Shown in pieces: positions 53,409 to 64,000 of a stretch of 64,000 nt of DNA. The DNA is taken from assembly GCA_030685235.1 (NCBI GenBank), contig MU839115.1, positions 1 through 64,000 of the forward strand, in the 5' to 3' direction. A model generated the notes under the pieces. That model searched no databases, was not told the DNA's origin, and saw only the letters and a list, made by a program, of their open reading frames with translations. The stretch is from Copromyces sp. CBS 386.78. Taxonomy: Eukaryota; Ascomycota; Sordariomycetes; Sordariales; Sordariaceae. How positions within the stretch are numbered: position 1 is the stretch's first letter; each line of letters starts with the position of its first letter. The position numbers were made by a program, and so were the translations under genes.

Positions 53409-56400
53409 CTTATTTTGAAATAGACTGCCGAGAGGCGTCAGCCTTCAGTGCTTCAATCTCGAGTTTGCATAAACACGTATTACTCTGGCAGCCCAGAAAG
53501 GGCTACGGGTTTCTCCTCACCCGGTGGCTCGGCACATCAATCTCAATCACAGGGGCTCTATCTACCCTAAGGCTGTCCGACACTCAAATAACTTCCCCTT
53601 TCTTTCCATCATCAAGTGTGCCGCAACGGCAGTGATAGTGACAAAAGGAAAAGGCTGAGCGGCAACGAACCGAAGGGTCACCGAAAGCTCTTCACAATGC
53701 TCATATCATACTCAAAACCACTGCCTCCTGTCCTACCGGCGGCACGGTTGTATAACACAAAGTACTACAGCCTGCATGGAACGTCCAAGAAGCACCAGAT
53801 TGCCCTGGCAACAAAAGAGTGTTCCGCCGGACTGGATCGGTGGCCGGTAGACGACTTGGATGCGTGGTAATGTTGAGGAGCATTGAGTATCACACTAGTA
53901 AACCCAAGCATCGTCAAGCTTTTTGGCCAACGTCCCGGATGTTGCGTAGACCGGATCTGAGGATGCTGATATCAGCAATAACTCAACTCGGCGGTTGTAG
54001 GCATGGATTATGGGGGTTGGAACCGTGCAGAAGTGCTTTTGCTGCCAAGTGGTGAGCGGCAACCTAGCTCCAACCTAAAGGTTACGTTCGTTGGAAACTT
54101 GCGCGTTCAGACGACGTCTCCCTTTCCATATCCGGCGAGTGTTCAATTCGAGCATATGAGGCCATCCATCCCTCTTGCGCTCTGCCTCATGTCCCCTGCA
54201 CCTATGCTCATTCCGTGATTCCTAATCTCTCGGTCGTTTGGTAAGAGATGGACCAAGTGAACCAACCCAGACATCTAGTAAGCAACAGGCAGCGAGAGGT
54301 TGATACGTGGTAGTGTAGGACCCGATGGCAGTAGAACAAGGTCTTCAGCTGTTCGGGCCCCAGTGCCATATCCCGGTAGCGTTCACTAAACATTTGATGC
54401 GCAGTACAGCGGCAATACCAAATTGCTGGGTCCATCTGTGGTGCCGTGTACCGTGTGCGCGCCGAGGCCGTGCGATGGCAGTCGGTCGCTGACGGGCTGG
54501 ATGATGAATGAGGCAAGGAAGTGTGGCAACAAAGGGGTAGGTGGTATTTGTGATAATATGTCGTGCTTGAAGCCGTCGCCATGATAGCCATGATTGGGTC
54601 CGGCCATGTGTTGAACTCCCCGGACCATGGATCGAACACGGAGTGATAAAGATTTTAACCGGGTAATACCCATGGAGCCTGTGAAGGTTGTTGTTGACTG
54701 CTAAGGAAAGGGAAAGGTAAAAGCATGTTGATCACAGAAAGGACAATAGTGCGGCATTGTCACATCAACTATGCGATACTCACGCTGCATCTTCTTCGTC
54801 ACACACTCTGGTCAATATCCAAGCCCGACAAGTGACGAGAAATGGTAAGGTTCCAGCCGGCGGCTAAGGCCTGGTCGTTCAAAGTCCATAGTGGAGCCTA
54901 TGACGACTTGATTCATTTCTTTTCTTTGCTTTTGAGAGAAATGCCAAACATCGAGAGATGAAGACCGAATTGAAAGAGGAATCGTCTTCGGCATATCAGC
55001 TACATACTTTGGCCAGCTCGGCCAGGTACGTACAGTGCCTCGGCTGCGGTCTCTTCCACTGGATGGTGGGTGGGGGGTTGGCGGCGTTGGATGTGTGGGA
55101 TGAGATGTGAGACACTTGTCGTGGATGTGGGCATCTCATCAATGTCGCGCAGCACACACACAGAGAGCCGTCCAACGGCTGGGGTCGCTGAAATGATGAC
55201 CACCTGTGTGTGACCAACGATTCCAAATTCCAGTGGAAGCGAGAACAAGTGGTGCAACGCGAGGGAGTCGGCTGAAGACTTGGTTGGCCCAAGGCGAACA
55301 TCCATCGAAGGCCGCTTGCTCAATGGTTGACCTCTCTGCCTCTCTGCCCTCTTTCAGCAGCCACAGCCTCTCTGAGAATGTCACGACCACAACACCTTAT
55401 GGCCATCCAGGTGAAGGCCCGCCAGGAGGTGGCCTGTTCGGTCGGGCGACTTTCATTCCCACCTGTCTTCGGCTGATGATGATCGGTAGGGCGAGAGATA
55501 TCGGGAAGTGAGGCAAAGGCCGTAGTGGCCGAAACTGGCGATCGAGTCTTTGCCGGATCGGGAGGGAGCGTTGATGAAGAAGGAAAAGGATTTTGATGAG
55601 GAGATCGCTGAGTGTTGCCGGACGGGAAGACCCCGACAAGTGGAGCAAAGAGGGAAGCAGGAACCGAAGCGTGAAAAGGCTTGAAATGTTCACGGTGCCT
55701 CCAGCGATGTGCTCAGGCCGCCAGGGGCCCTTGCAGGCAAACCACCGCCGACGTCGCATCTCGCCCTTCTGATTGGTCAATCATGTTCCTGCGCAATGCT
55801 ACAAATGGGCTGTGATGGAGGGTTTAGTGGTGACCGTGCCTCTTGGCTACAGCTTCCCGGCCTTGGCAAGCCCGCAACACTCTTCAGCCAACTTCCCAAA
55901 ACCTCCATCCACAGCGCGGAACAGTCGTCCATTTCACCCCCATTTCACAAGTCCAAAGGATGATCTTTTGTTGTCACGGGACGCGGGCTCTTGGGGAAGT
56001 TTCGGCAGTCGTCCCGATGCCTTCTTGATGCTGTGATCGTTTCTAGTTGCCCGAAAAGAGAGAAAATTTTGATCCAATGGCGGAGACCTTTTCCCACCCC
56101 CCGTGATGGTCCATGACCATGGATGATTTTAGTCGGCAATTTGGACCCCAATCACACCTCACTAGGCTTCTCACTCCAGCAGTTCCAGCTCTCGTCGAGT
56201 GAGCTTGTCTGTTCTGCCTCTTTCTGTCTCTGCCCCCTCCACTCCCCGCCAAAAGCGACCCTGTTCTGTCAATCTTTCCGCCACCCCCAGGCCCTTCAGG
56301 GGAACGGGAACGGGGACCGTTGCTCGCGGTTGAGGTCAAAGTCTGGCAAGATCTTCGATATGCCCTGGACTTGGACCCCAAACTCAACCAATGACTTTTG

Positions 56401-57079
56401 TCTGAGGTGCTCGGGTCCAGACTGTCTCAATCTCACTGTGCCCTCTGCGCCTTTAAACTCTCATATCACAACTAACGAATGCCTGCCTCCGACGACCTTC
56501 CCGTCTTTTCGACATCCTTCCCGTCTTGATCAAGGCTATCTGGGTCCCCTGTCAGAAACCAACAGCCGGAATTCTTGCCAGCCAAAGAGGGGATATGTAC
56601 CTGCTGTAAAGTCTCCGGGTCAGCATCATCACTTCTCGCGCCAACAAGTTTCTGTTAGATACCTTGTTTTCTTTGATACCGGTGCCCTATCCCACCCCGC
56701 GCTTTCTTCCCTGCCTCCGGCTTCCTCGCTCGTGACACGAAGCAGGCCGGTCGACTCTCTTCTACGCACCAACTGCGGATGATAGCATATCGGCCATGTC
56801 GTACAGAGAAACCCTGTGGCGATAATTCAGCATTTTCCGTTACCCGCACCGAATCTCAGGCACACAGCATAATCTCACACGCCCGGGCGATAAAGTGGGA
56901 AGGACGGAAGACAGGAAGCGTGGTGCGGAAAAACGATACCACTGGACCGGATATCGGGCAAGCAACGTCAAGCAGGCCGGTTCTCGCGGCCGACCACCCG
57001 TTTTTGCGACACGGGGACGTACGGAAGTTCTAGGGACAAAACCCATAAAGAAGACCTGAAAAAACGATCACAGGTCAAA
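53409..57079. other. 3.7-kb gene-poor region upstream of the receptor-like gene
   Basis: Short frames only, none protein-like, apart from a 219-codon frame at 56123-56782 (+) that starts with ATG. Its composition (Ser/Pro/Cys-rich, few acids) points to chance. The 57080 gene probably has a long promoter or leader here. Confidence 0.45.
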
Positions 57080-58832
57080 ATGGTGGGCGGCAACGTCCGT
57101 CCGTCACTCTTCATTGTCACGGCTGCCGCGGCATTGGCACCGTTGACGACGGCCATTTTCACAACTGCTGGATCACCATGCGCCAAATACTGCGGCAACT
57201 CCCTTGGAGGAACGGCCGCAGACGAAACGGTGTGCACACCGGACCAATATGATACGACCAATACAGGAGTCGTATACAAGGCGTGTATGCAATGCCAGAT
57301 GACGAGTGAATACAGTCAAGGGAACGAGACAGACGTCAAGTCATTTTTATGTGAGTTGCTGCCTCGTTCAGACAAGTATTTAAGCCAACGCTGACATCTG
57401 ACCTTCTATCAGATAACCTCCGATATAACCTTGCTTATTGTTTGTGGGATCAACCACACAATCCCCATATTGGGAGCAACCCTTGCATTACCAGGTAAGC
57501 TGGCCCTTCTCCATCAGTCAATCATCCATCATCTGACAACGTTTCCCCACTCAAAGCAGGGCATGTGAGCCTCTCCAGGACTCGGTCTTGTACCGAAACA
57601 TGACCACCAGTACCGGCGCGTTCAGCTACTGTGATAAATGGGATAGCCAGGCTGCTGAGCCGTGCAATCACTGTCTGGCAAATCTGGAGGGGGGATATTA
57701 TTTGGTGAACTACATCACTCTGTTGAACGCATCCTGCACCCAAAGGCCCGAGGTAGGCTCAACCATATCCTTCCGCGGCGATCCCTTTGCCAATGAGTTC
57801 AACAATGTCACCATCACCGACCCAGAGCCAAAGGGTCTCCCCCTGCCAGACTATGGCCCGGTATCTTTGGGCGCGCGTGTCGGCATAGCTTTCGGTGGCC
57901 TTGCTCTCATTCTGGCCATTTTAGGCTTTGGCATTGTTTGCAACGGAAAACGACGAAGACGCCGCTTTTTGCGCGAACTGGAACGTCGCAACGCCGGTCA
58001 AGGGTGGCCTCACCCCAAGACAAGGCATGCCGGGCACGGTGGCAGCGGCGGAGAAATGTTCGAGACACCTGTCAGCCAGAGACCGCTCAGGGGGTGGGAT
58101 GAGAGTCCCATCAGCGCGCATATGGACGGCCCTGCAGCTCTGCCTCGGTATTTCAGTCCATACTCAAGCCAGTACAACAGTCCCGTCAGCGCAACAGACG
58201 GACTCCCAGTTTCCGGTGTGCAGTGGCCGGGCGCGCACCAACGGTTAGGCCACATCGAGGAACGATTATCGCCCGCTGGCTCTTCGGTAGCCAACGGGGC
58301 CTCTCCGCCGCCGCCGCCTTTCTCTCAGTGGCCCAGCCCCGTCACGCAGCAGAGCATGATGGCGCATTTGCAAAGCCAGCATGAGCAGCAGCAACATGAG
58401 CAGCGGCAACGGGAGATTGCTATTGGCATTGCACTGGGTGGTGAAGACGCCAGCTTGCGATCCAAGCCGTCGAACTCCAACCTAGGATACGAGAGTAGCG
58501 GGAAGGGTAAAGGGCGAGATGAGATGTACGAGATGCACGAGGTGGAGAGTCCATACAACAGTAACAACTGTACCGGCAACGGTGGTATCGATGGCGCAGG
58601 AGGATACTACCAAATGCCGGCTCAGCCTCAGGCGCCGGTCCTGCATCACCCGGGCCACGGAAGAGCTCATGGATCCAGGCCGGGCTCGAACGGGTCAAAT
58701 GGAAGTGTTCAAAGGGCGGCGGAAACCGGTCTGGGAGTCATGCAACAACAGTCCTTCCAACAACACCTGCAACAGAAACAAAAGGAGAATGGATGGACGG
58801 AGGTGGGGGTAACTAGGGGACATGCGTCATAA
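57080..58832 (+). CDS. Single-pass membrane protein with Cys-rich ectodomain, 541 aa
   Basis: Three exons: 57080-57350, 57413-57494 and 57560-58832, in phase. Residues 1-25 form a signal peptide. Residues 26-215 are an extracellular domain with about 13 Cys in pairs such as CMQC and CNHC, and several N-glycosylation sequons. A transmembrane helix lies at about 221-245, followed by a run of Arg. The cytosolic tail of about 290 residues is disordered, with Pro, Gln and Gly-rich parts. The design is that of fungal plasma-membrane proteins, often auto-labelled LPXTG-domain or WSC-like, thought to act as surface sensors. I do not see a WSC or CFEM consensus, so family and ligand are unknown. The exon structure is well supported since each junction extends the Cys-rich domain. 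Confidence 0.85.
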
Positions 58833-59850
58833 CGCTCACCATCACCACCCAAACGGGTCATGTTCATTTCTTTTGTTGGCAAGGTTTATACGGTTGAGAA
58901 GAGTGCGAATACCCTGGCGTTCGGATGGAGTTCGGATGGGAGGAAGCTATGATGATTGGGATACCGGTGTCCTAATCATGTACCGACGTCATAGTAGATG
59001 CCTCTCATGGATAGGCTGATTTGAAGACCTGGGAGACACAAGTGGAAGCCAGGATTGCTTCACCATTGTGGTCGGTCTGAGTGTCTAGACACATTAATGG
59101 AAGTCGAAAGACCAAATTTGTCGAGTGCTGCCTGGCCTGCTGTTCGAGTTCCACGTGGGAAAAAAAACAAAGCCAGAAATGATGTGATCGTTGAACTTGT
59201 AGTTGGCTAGACCGCTTGTAAGCGAAATACTTGCCCCAAAATGTCTTACGATGATGAACTTCGTCCCATATATCAAAGCAGGTCGCGATGGAAGGAGCGA
59301 ACACAGCCAATGGACGGAATTGGCACACCCAATTGAAGGTTTCAGGGACCAATTGTTGCCAATTGGCGGCGCACAGGGCACCTGCCCGCTGCTGGGAGAC
59401 GGTTTGTCGTCAACCCCGCTGGGCAGGCACGGCAGGCCCCATTGGAACCCCACACTGAATGGGTTAGCGCGGCGAGGCTGCAGTTGGGGCACCGGACGGA
59501 GACCCCACATTGGCCCAAAAGGCAAAAGGCTGAGGAAAAATTTCAGAGCTTGGATCAACGCAAAAGCTCCGCCGCCTTTTTTTTCGCCAGAAAGTGGAAA
59601 AAGGTGATCGCAAGGTCAAACGGTCCTGATCTTGAATACTCGACGTGCCCACTCCGAGCCGTGCTTTGCCTACCAATTCTTCTCGACTCTCTTATTTTTT
59701 CTTCGTGAAACCAAACAACCCGCGACCGAAGCCATCTCTTCCACCGGTTCGCGGACGTTGATTACACGAAAATATCATCATCATCATCGATTCCCAATCA
59801 TCTCCACCAAAAAAAAAGTCAGAGTATTCAATCGCAAAACAACAGTCAAG
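58833..59850. other. Intergenic region, CBF5 promoter
   Basis: About 1 kb with no supported gene. The last 200 bp before CBF5 is CT- and A-rich leader-like sequence with an A-tract just upstream of the start. Confidence 0.6.
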
Positions 59851-61508
59851 ATGGGTTCCGAGACAGAACACGTTATTAAGCCCCAGGCCACCGAGCCCGC
59901 GGTCGACACCAGCGAGTGGCCTCTTCTCTTGAAGAACTACAGCAACCTCCTCGTCCGCACCGGTCACTTCACCCCCATCCCCGCCGGTTCTTCTCCCTCC
60001 AAGCGCGACATCAAGTCCTATGTCTCCTCCGGTGTCATCAACCTGGTAAGCCTTGCCCTTTGCGAGATTGATCCTTCAATATCATCCTTTCGCAATATGA
60101 GCGCGTGCTAACTCCTACCAGGACAAGCCTTCCAACCCCTCTTCCCACGAAGTTGTCGCCTGGATCAAGCGCATGCTCCGGTATGTATACAACACTACAA
60201 GTGACGAGCCTCAATGTTGGTATTGGGCTTATGCTAATTGTAACCCTTCCACAGCGTTGAGAAGACTGGTCACTCCGGTACCCTCGATCCCAAGGTCACC
60301 GGTTGCTTGATTGTCTGCGTCGACCGTGCTACCAGACTCGTCAAGGCCCAGCAGGGTGCTGGTAAGGAGTACGTTTGCGTTATCCGCTTCCACGACAGCG
60401 TCCCTGGCGGCGAGGCTGCTTTCGCCTCCGCCCTCGAGACCCTCACCGGTGCTCTCTTCCAGAGACCTCCTTTGATCTCTGCCGTCAAGCGCCAGCTCCG
60501 TATCCGCTCCATTTACGAATCCAAGCTTATCGAGTTCGACAATGATCGTCACCTCGGTGTCTTCTGGGTTTCCTGCGAGGCCGGTACCTATATCAGAACC
60601 CTCTGCGTCCACCTTGGTCTTCTCCTCGGTGTCGGCGCCCACATGCAGGAGCTCCGTCGTGTCCGCTCCGGCATCATGTCCGAGGACAACGGCTCCATGG
60701 TCACCCTCCACGATGTCCTCGACGCTCAGTGGCAGTTCGACAACGGTGGCGATGAGACCGCTCTCCGCAAGGTCATCCAGCCCCTCGAGACTCTCCTTAC
60801 CACCTACAAGAGAATCGTTGTCAAGGACTCGGCTGTCAACGCTGTCTGCTACGGTGCCAAGCTCATGTTGCCTGGCCTCCTTCGCTTCGAGAAGGGTATT
60901 GAGACCCACGAGGAGGTTGTCCTCATGACCACCAAGGGTGAGGCTATTGCCATCGGTATCGCCCAGATGAACGGTGTCGAGTAAGTCATGTCCTGCTTGA
61001 GACTCCTAAACCCATTTCCTCATAACTAACCATGCTCTCGTACAGGATGCTTTCTTGCGACCACGGTGTTGTTGCCAAGGTCAAGCGCTGTATCATGGAG
61101 CGTGACCTCTACCCCCGCCGCTGGGGTCTTGGCCCTGTTGCGCTCGAGAAGAAGAAGCTCAAGAGCGACGGCAAGCTCGACAAGTTCGGCCGCCCCAACG
61201 CCGAGACTCCCGCCAAGTGGACCCAGGGCTACAAGGACTTCAGCGCCGCCGCTGAGTCTGAGGCCGCTGCCGCTGCCGCCCCTGCTGCCGAGGCCGCCAA
61301 GGTTGAGATTGCCGAGAGGCCCAAGCCCGAGGAGAAGGCTGAGAAGAGCGAGGAGGCTGAGGAGGCTGGCGACAGCAAAAAGCGCAAGAAGCACGACGGC
61401 GAGACCGCCGATGAGAAGGCCGAGCGCAAGAAGCAAAAGAAGGAGAAGAAGGAAAAGAAGGATAAGAAGGAGAAGAAGTCCAAGAAGGGCGGTGACGAGA
61501 GCGACTAA
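59851..61508 (+). CDS. cbf5: CBF5/dyskerin, H/ACA snoRNP pseudouridine synthase, 480 aa
   Basis: Four exons: 59851-60045, 60122-60180, 60255-60980 and 61046-61508; phases match. Catalytic subunit of H/ACA RNPs, converting uridine to pseudouridine in rRNA and other RNAs in the nucleolus. An N-terminal dyskerin-like segment is followed by the TruB domain with [14 protein letters not shown], in which Asp96 is the catalytic residue, then [29 protein letters not shown] and [12 protein letters not shown]. The PUA domain occupies about 280-360. The tail from about 395 is Ala/Glu-rich and ends in KKE/KKD repeats as in yeast Cbf5. The full length matches the family. Codon bias toward C-ending codons is very strong, as expected of a highly expressed gene. 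Confidence 0.97.
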
Positions 61509-64000
61509 GAGACGGATAACATGTTGTCCACTTTTGTGTTCGGGTCTGTCTAAAGTTGGTTACCCTTCTTTCTTTTTCTCTGCTATTCTTCATTGGAGGC
61601 GTTATTCACATGCGCATTTGTTCATTGTCGCAACACATCGGGCTCCGGGAAAAAATAGGCGTTGGGGTAATATTGTTTGTTGCTGTGTCGGTTTATGGAA
61701 TTATCTTCTAGGCTTTATGATGGCGTCTCATTCGAAGCGCTCGGAGATAAATGTAGATATAGATTCACGCGTATGATGAAGCCGTATCACTGTACTGGGT
61801 GCGCCCATACTTTGCTGAGCCTGGAGGAAAGCGACAATGATGTTTCAAGAAGTCTTGTGCAAATTCATCATGAACAGTCTTGTGGACAAGCGTCACGGGG
61901 ATGATTCCTCAATTCTCCATCACATTCTCATATCAATAACATTACAAACACACATTTCCACAAGACCAGCTTCCTGTGTTACCGTCATTGGTGATAGCCA
62001 AAGGACAACTGAGCCTCGGTACGCAAACGTATGGAAAAGCCAGATCATATAAGAAGGAAAACAATACGATGACAACCTTGAAGTCATGTTTCCGTGCCAC
62101 AATATACCTCGAGACAAGGAGGTCGGGAAATGGGCCGGCCGTTAGCCACCCCGCGTGGACGTAGCCGCCCGGCCATCTAATCTACGCGCCGGGACGTGGG
62201 GAGATCTGGGAGCACGACAGCTTGGAATGTGAAAAGGACAATGTACCAATTGTTACCCTTGGCAGGATTTCTTTCTTTCCAATGAGTTGACCACAATTTT
62301 ATGATCGTTCTAATCGGCTTCTACAACACAAAATTACCCGATCCCAAGTTAGACACCACACACCCGCCGCAAAAGCCAAGTGTGGTGTGCAAAGGTGCCC
62401 TCTTTTCGACTGCCGTTCGAAGGAACATTGGGGACTTTCTGCCCGTACTACGACCTAAGAACGTTGCGTGATGTCATGAGGATAAAGATAGATGGAAAGA
62501 TGCGCGATGTGAGTCGTTGGTTGATGAAAGAACAAGGAGTTATTGATTGAACAGCCAGAAGTAGCCAGAGCTGACTGCAGACGAACGGCAACGGATACCC
62601 TATTCCAAGGTTCGACACGCGATAATCACTTTCAAGCAAAGAACGGAACCGAGGAACACTTTGCATCAATTTTTTCTCCCCGAAATAGCTTGCATTAGGG
62701 AAGGACAAGATGCAAGTAAGATGTGCAAAATAGGGTTCGAGTTGGTAACACACACCGAACACACGCCGGCACGGCATGGAAGCAACCGCGAAAAAAAAAA
62801 AAAAAAAAAAGAAAAAAGGATGGTGAGCTTCGTCTGACCGACCGGACGTGAAAGTGAAAGATGGTCTCGGCGGGTAACTTTATTGATCAACAAGTGTTCC
62901 TGAAACATTTGACGAATGGGAATCGAGATGTCGGCTGTGGTCTCGTTAAGCTCTCAGCAAGCCATTTCAAGTTTACTTTTAGGTTAGTGTGCCTCTTGGC
63001 GGAACAGTCAGATTGCAGTTAAACCGCTTTGGGTAACCTCGAAGCGCCCGTCGTCGTGGTCCACGGTGGTTGTTTCTTCCTCTTTTTTTCCTCTATAAAG
63101 AAACACGGTTCTTGACGAAGGAGAAAGGGGCGAGCAGAGTGGCTACAAGCGCTGGTGGCCGCAGAGAAGGCCGCTCTTTCCAGATTCCTGGGACTACTCT
63201 CCTCATTCTCATCTGACGAAAGTTATGAGTTTGACGACAGACATGTGGTCAACATGCCATTTGATGTTCTTGACTGACCATCATGATAATGATAGCGGCA
63301 TCGAGGCTCAATGGCCATTCGAGCGGTTGTTTAACATCGCCGCATCGGATCTAAAACCCACGATACATTCATTAGCTCTCGCTCTTCGTAGCGTATACAC
63401 AATTCTTTTCCCGTGACCAACAGGAAAACACAGCAGAAGCCCATCTGGATCAGTAATCTCAACGCTACATGGAACTGCCGTGCTTGCCAATGTGCCATAC
63501 ATCGGAACCCGGCCAGCACCATGATTGGTGCGCTGACGAAAGACACAAAACCCTAGAGGGGATCGTCCGCGGCAACAGTTCAGGCACACACAGAGTCTTC
63601 AAGGCCATCACGCACACATTGCACTACAAACCTATTCCACGCAGAGTTGCCCCGGTTCCGCCATGCAGGTTTCCTGCTCGTCACAGCCGCTGACTACCCA
63701 CTCAACCAGCTTAAACAACCTTGAGTATAGTGGCCTAGTGGTGCCCACCTCGATAGTGTCATCCACTTTGGGGAATCTTCACAAGATGAGCGGCACAGGA
63801 CTGATATCTTACATGTGGTAGAGACTAGGGAGAGAGAGGCTCATTCATATTAACTTTGTGCCCCAGCTTTTCTTGCTTCCTTCGCCGTTGATGTACTTCT
63901 GTCTATCATAATCTTTTCTTGCTTTCTCAACCTGTCGTTCACTACACTGACTTTCCGACTTCCCGGCCTGGTGCCCTTTGATATCATATACTTTTAATCA
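61509..64000. other. Non-coding right end of the window
   Basis: No ORF on either strand looks like protein. A pure A20 tract lies at 62791-62810. CTATAAA near 63092 and a strongly CT-rich stretch at 63860-63980 resemble promoter and leader of a plus-strand gene starting beyond 64000. Confidence 0.45.
62791..62810 (+). repeat. A20 homopolymer tract
   Basis: Twenty consecutive A, followed by G and six more A. Either a slippage-prone microsatellite or the tail of an old retroposed RNA; no recognisable body precedes it. Confidence 0.8.

Noticed and set aside
56123..56782. 219-codon ATG-started frame upstream of the receptor-like gene
   Set aside because: Composition is Ser/Pro/Cys-rich and irregular, with no splice support or recognised motif; probably chance.
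60229..60909. 226-codon minus-strand frame over CBF5
   Set aside because: Same reason: antisense of a highly biased gene, with no domain of its own.
62740..62760. GGTTCGAG resembling a tRNA B box
   Set aside because: No A box or pairing arms around it.

Overview
This is nuclear DNA of a filamentous ascomycete, most likely Neurospora or a very close Sordariales relative. The evidence is the gene content (Derlin, MAU2, PET127, LOC1, CBF5 and ArgJ homologues of filamentous-fungal type), short introns with GTRAGT / CTRAC / YAG signals, C-ending codon preference, glutamine-rich tracts, and an AT-rich left end that shows a RIP-like signature (TpG almost gone, TpA very abundant, CpG kept). No prokaryotic features, tRNA, rRNA or CRISPR were found. 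The gene models were built by joining open frames at splice signals and checking phase across every junction.

Layout. 1-2090 is a RIP-degraded repeat relic, and 2090-8224 is a gene-poor flank. 8225-30199 is a dense block of ten genes: a small membrane protein, a mitochondrial-type basic protein (-), a rhomboid protease, PET127 (-), the cohesin loader MAU2 (-), an alpha/beta hydrolase, LOC1 (-), imidazoleglycerol-phosphate dehydratase, a 113-aa membrane protein and a small secreted protein (-). 30200-34669 holds no convincing gene. 34670-45563 carries a single-pass membrane protein, Derlin (-), the arginine enzyme ArgJ, RFC4 and an NTA1-type amidase with a long tail (-). 45564-57079 is gene-poor: an acyltransferase pseudogene with four frame breaks, a SnoaL-like protein and a striking near-perfect 148-bp inverted repeat. 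57080-61508 carries a Cys-rich receptor-like membrane protein and CBF5. The rest, to 64000, appears non-coding.

The genes are mostly housekeeping and do not form one pathway. Themes are mitochondria (PET127, ArgJ, the 524-aa protein), chromosomes (MAU2, RFC4), ribosome and snoRNP assembly (LOC1, CBF5), amino-acid synthesis (ArgJ, IGPD) and protein quality control or membrane proteolysis (Derlin, rhomboid, NTA1). Two promoters carry readable and fitting signals: a CPC1/Gcn4-type site upstream of ArgJ and an MCB (MluI cell-cycle box) inside a 16-bp palindrome upstream of RFC4. I found no clearly new multi-gene system. The items most worth a second look are the inverted repeat at 53018-53408, the multiply broken acyltransferase, the 13-nt exon of the amidase gene and the strand-asymmetric RIP relic.
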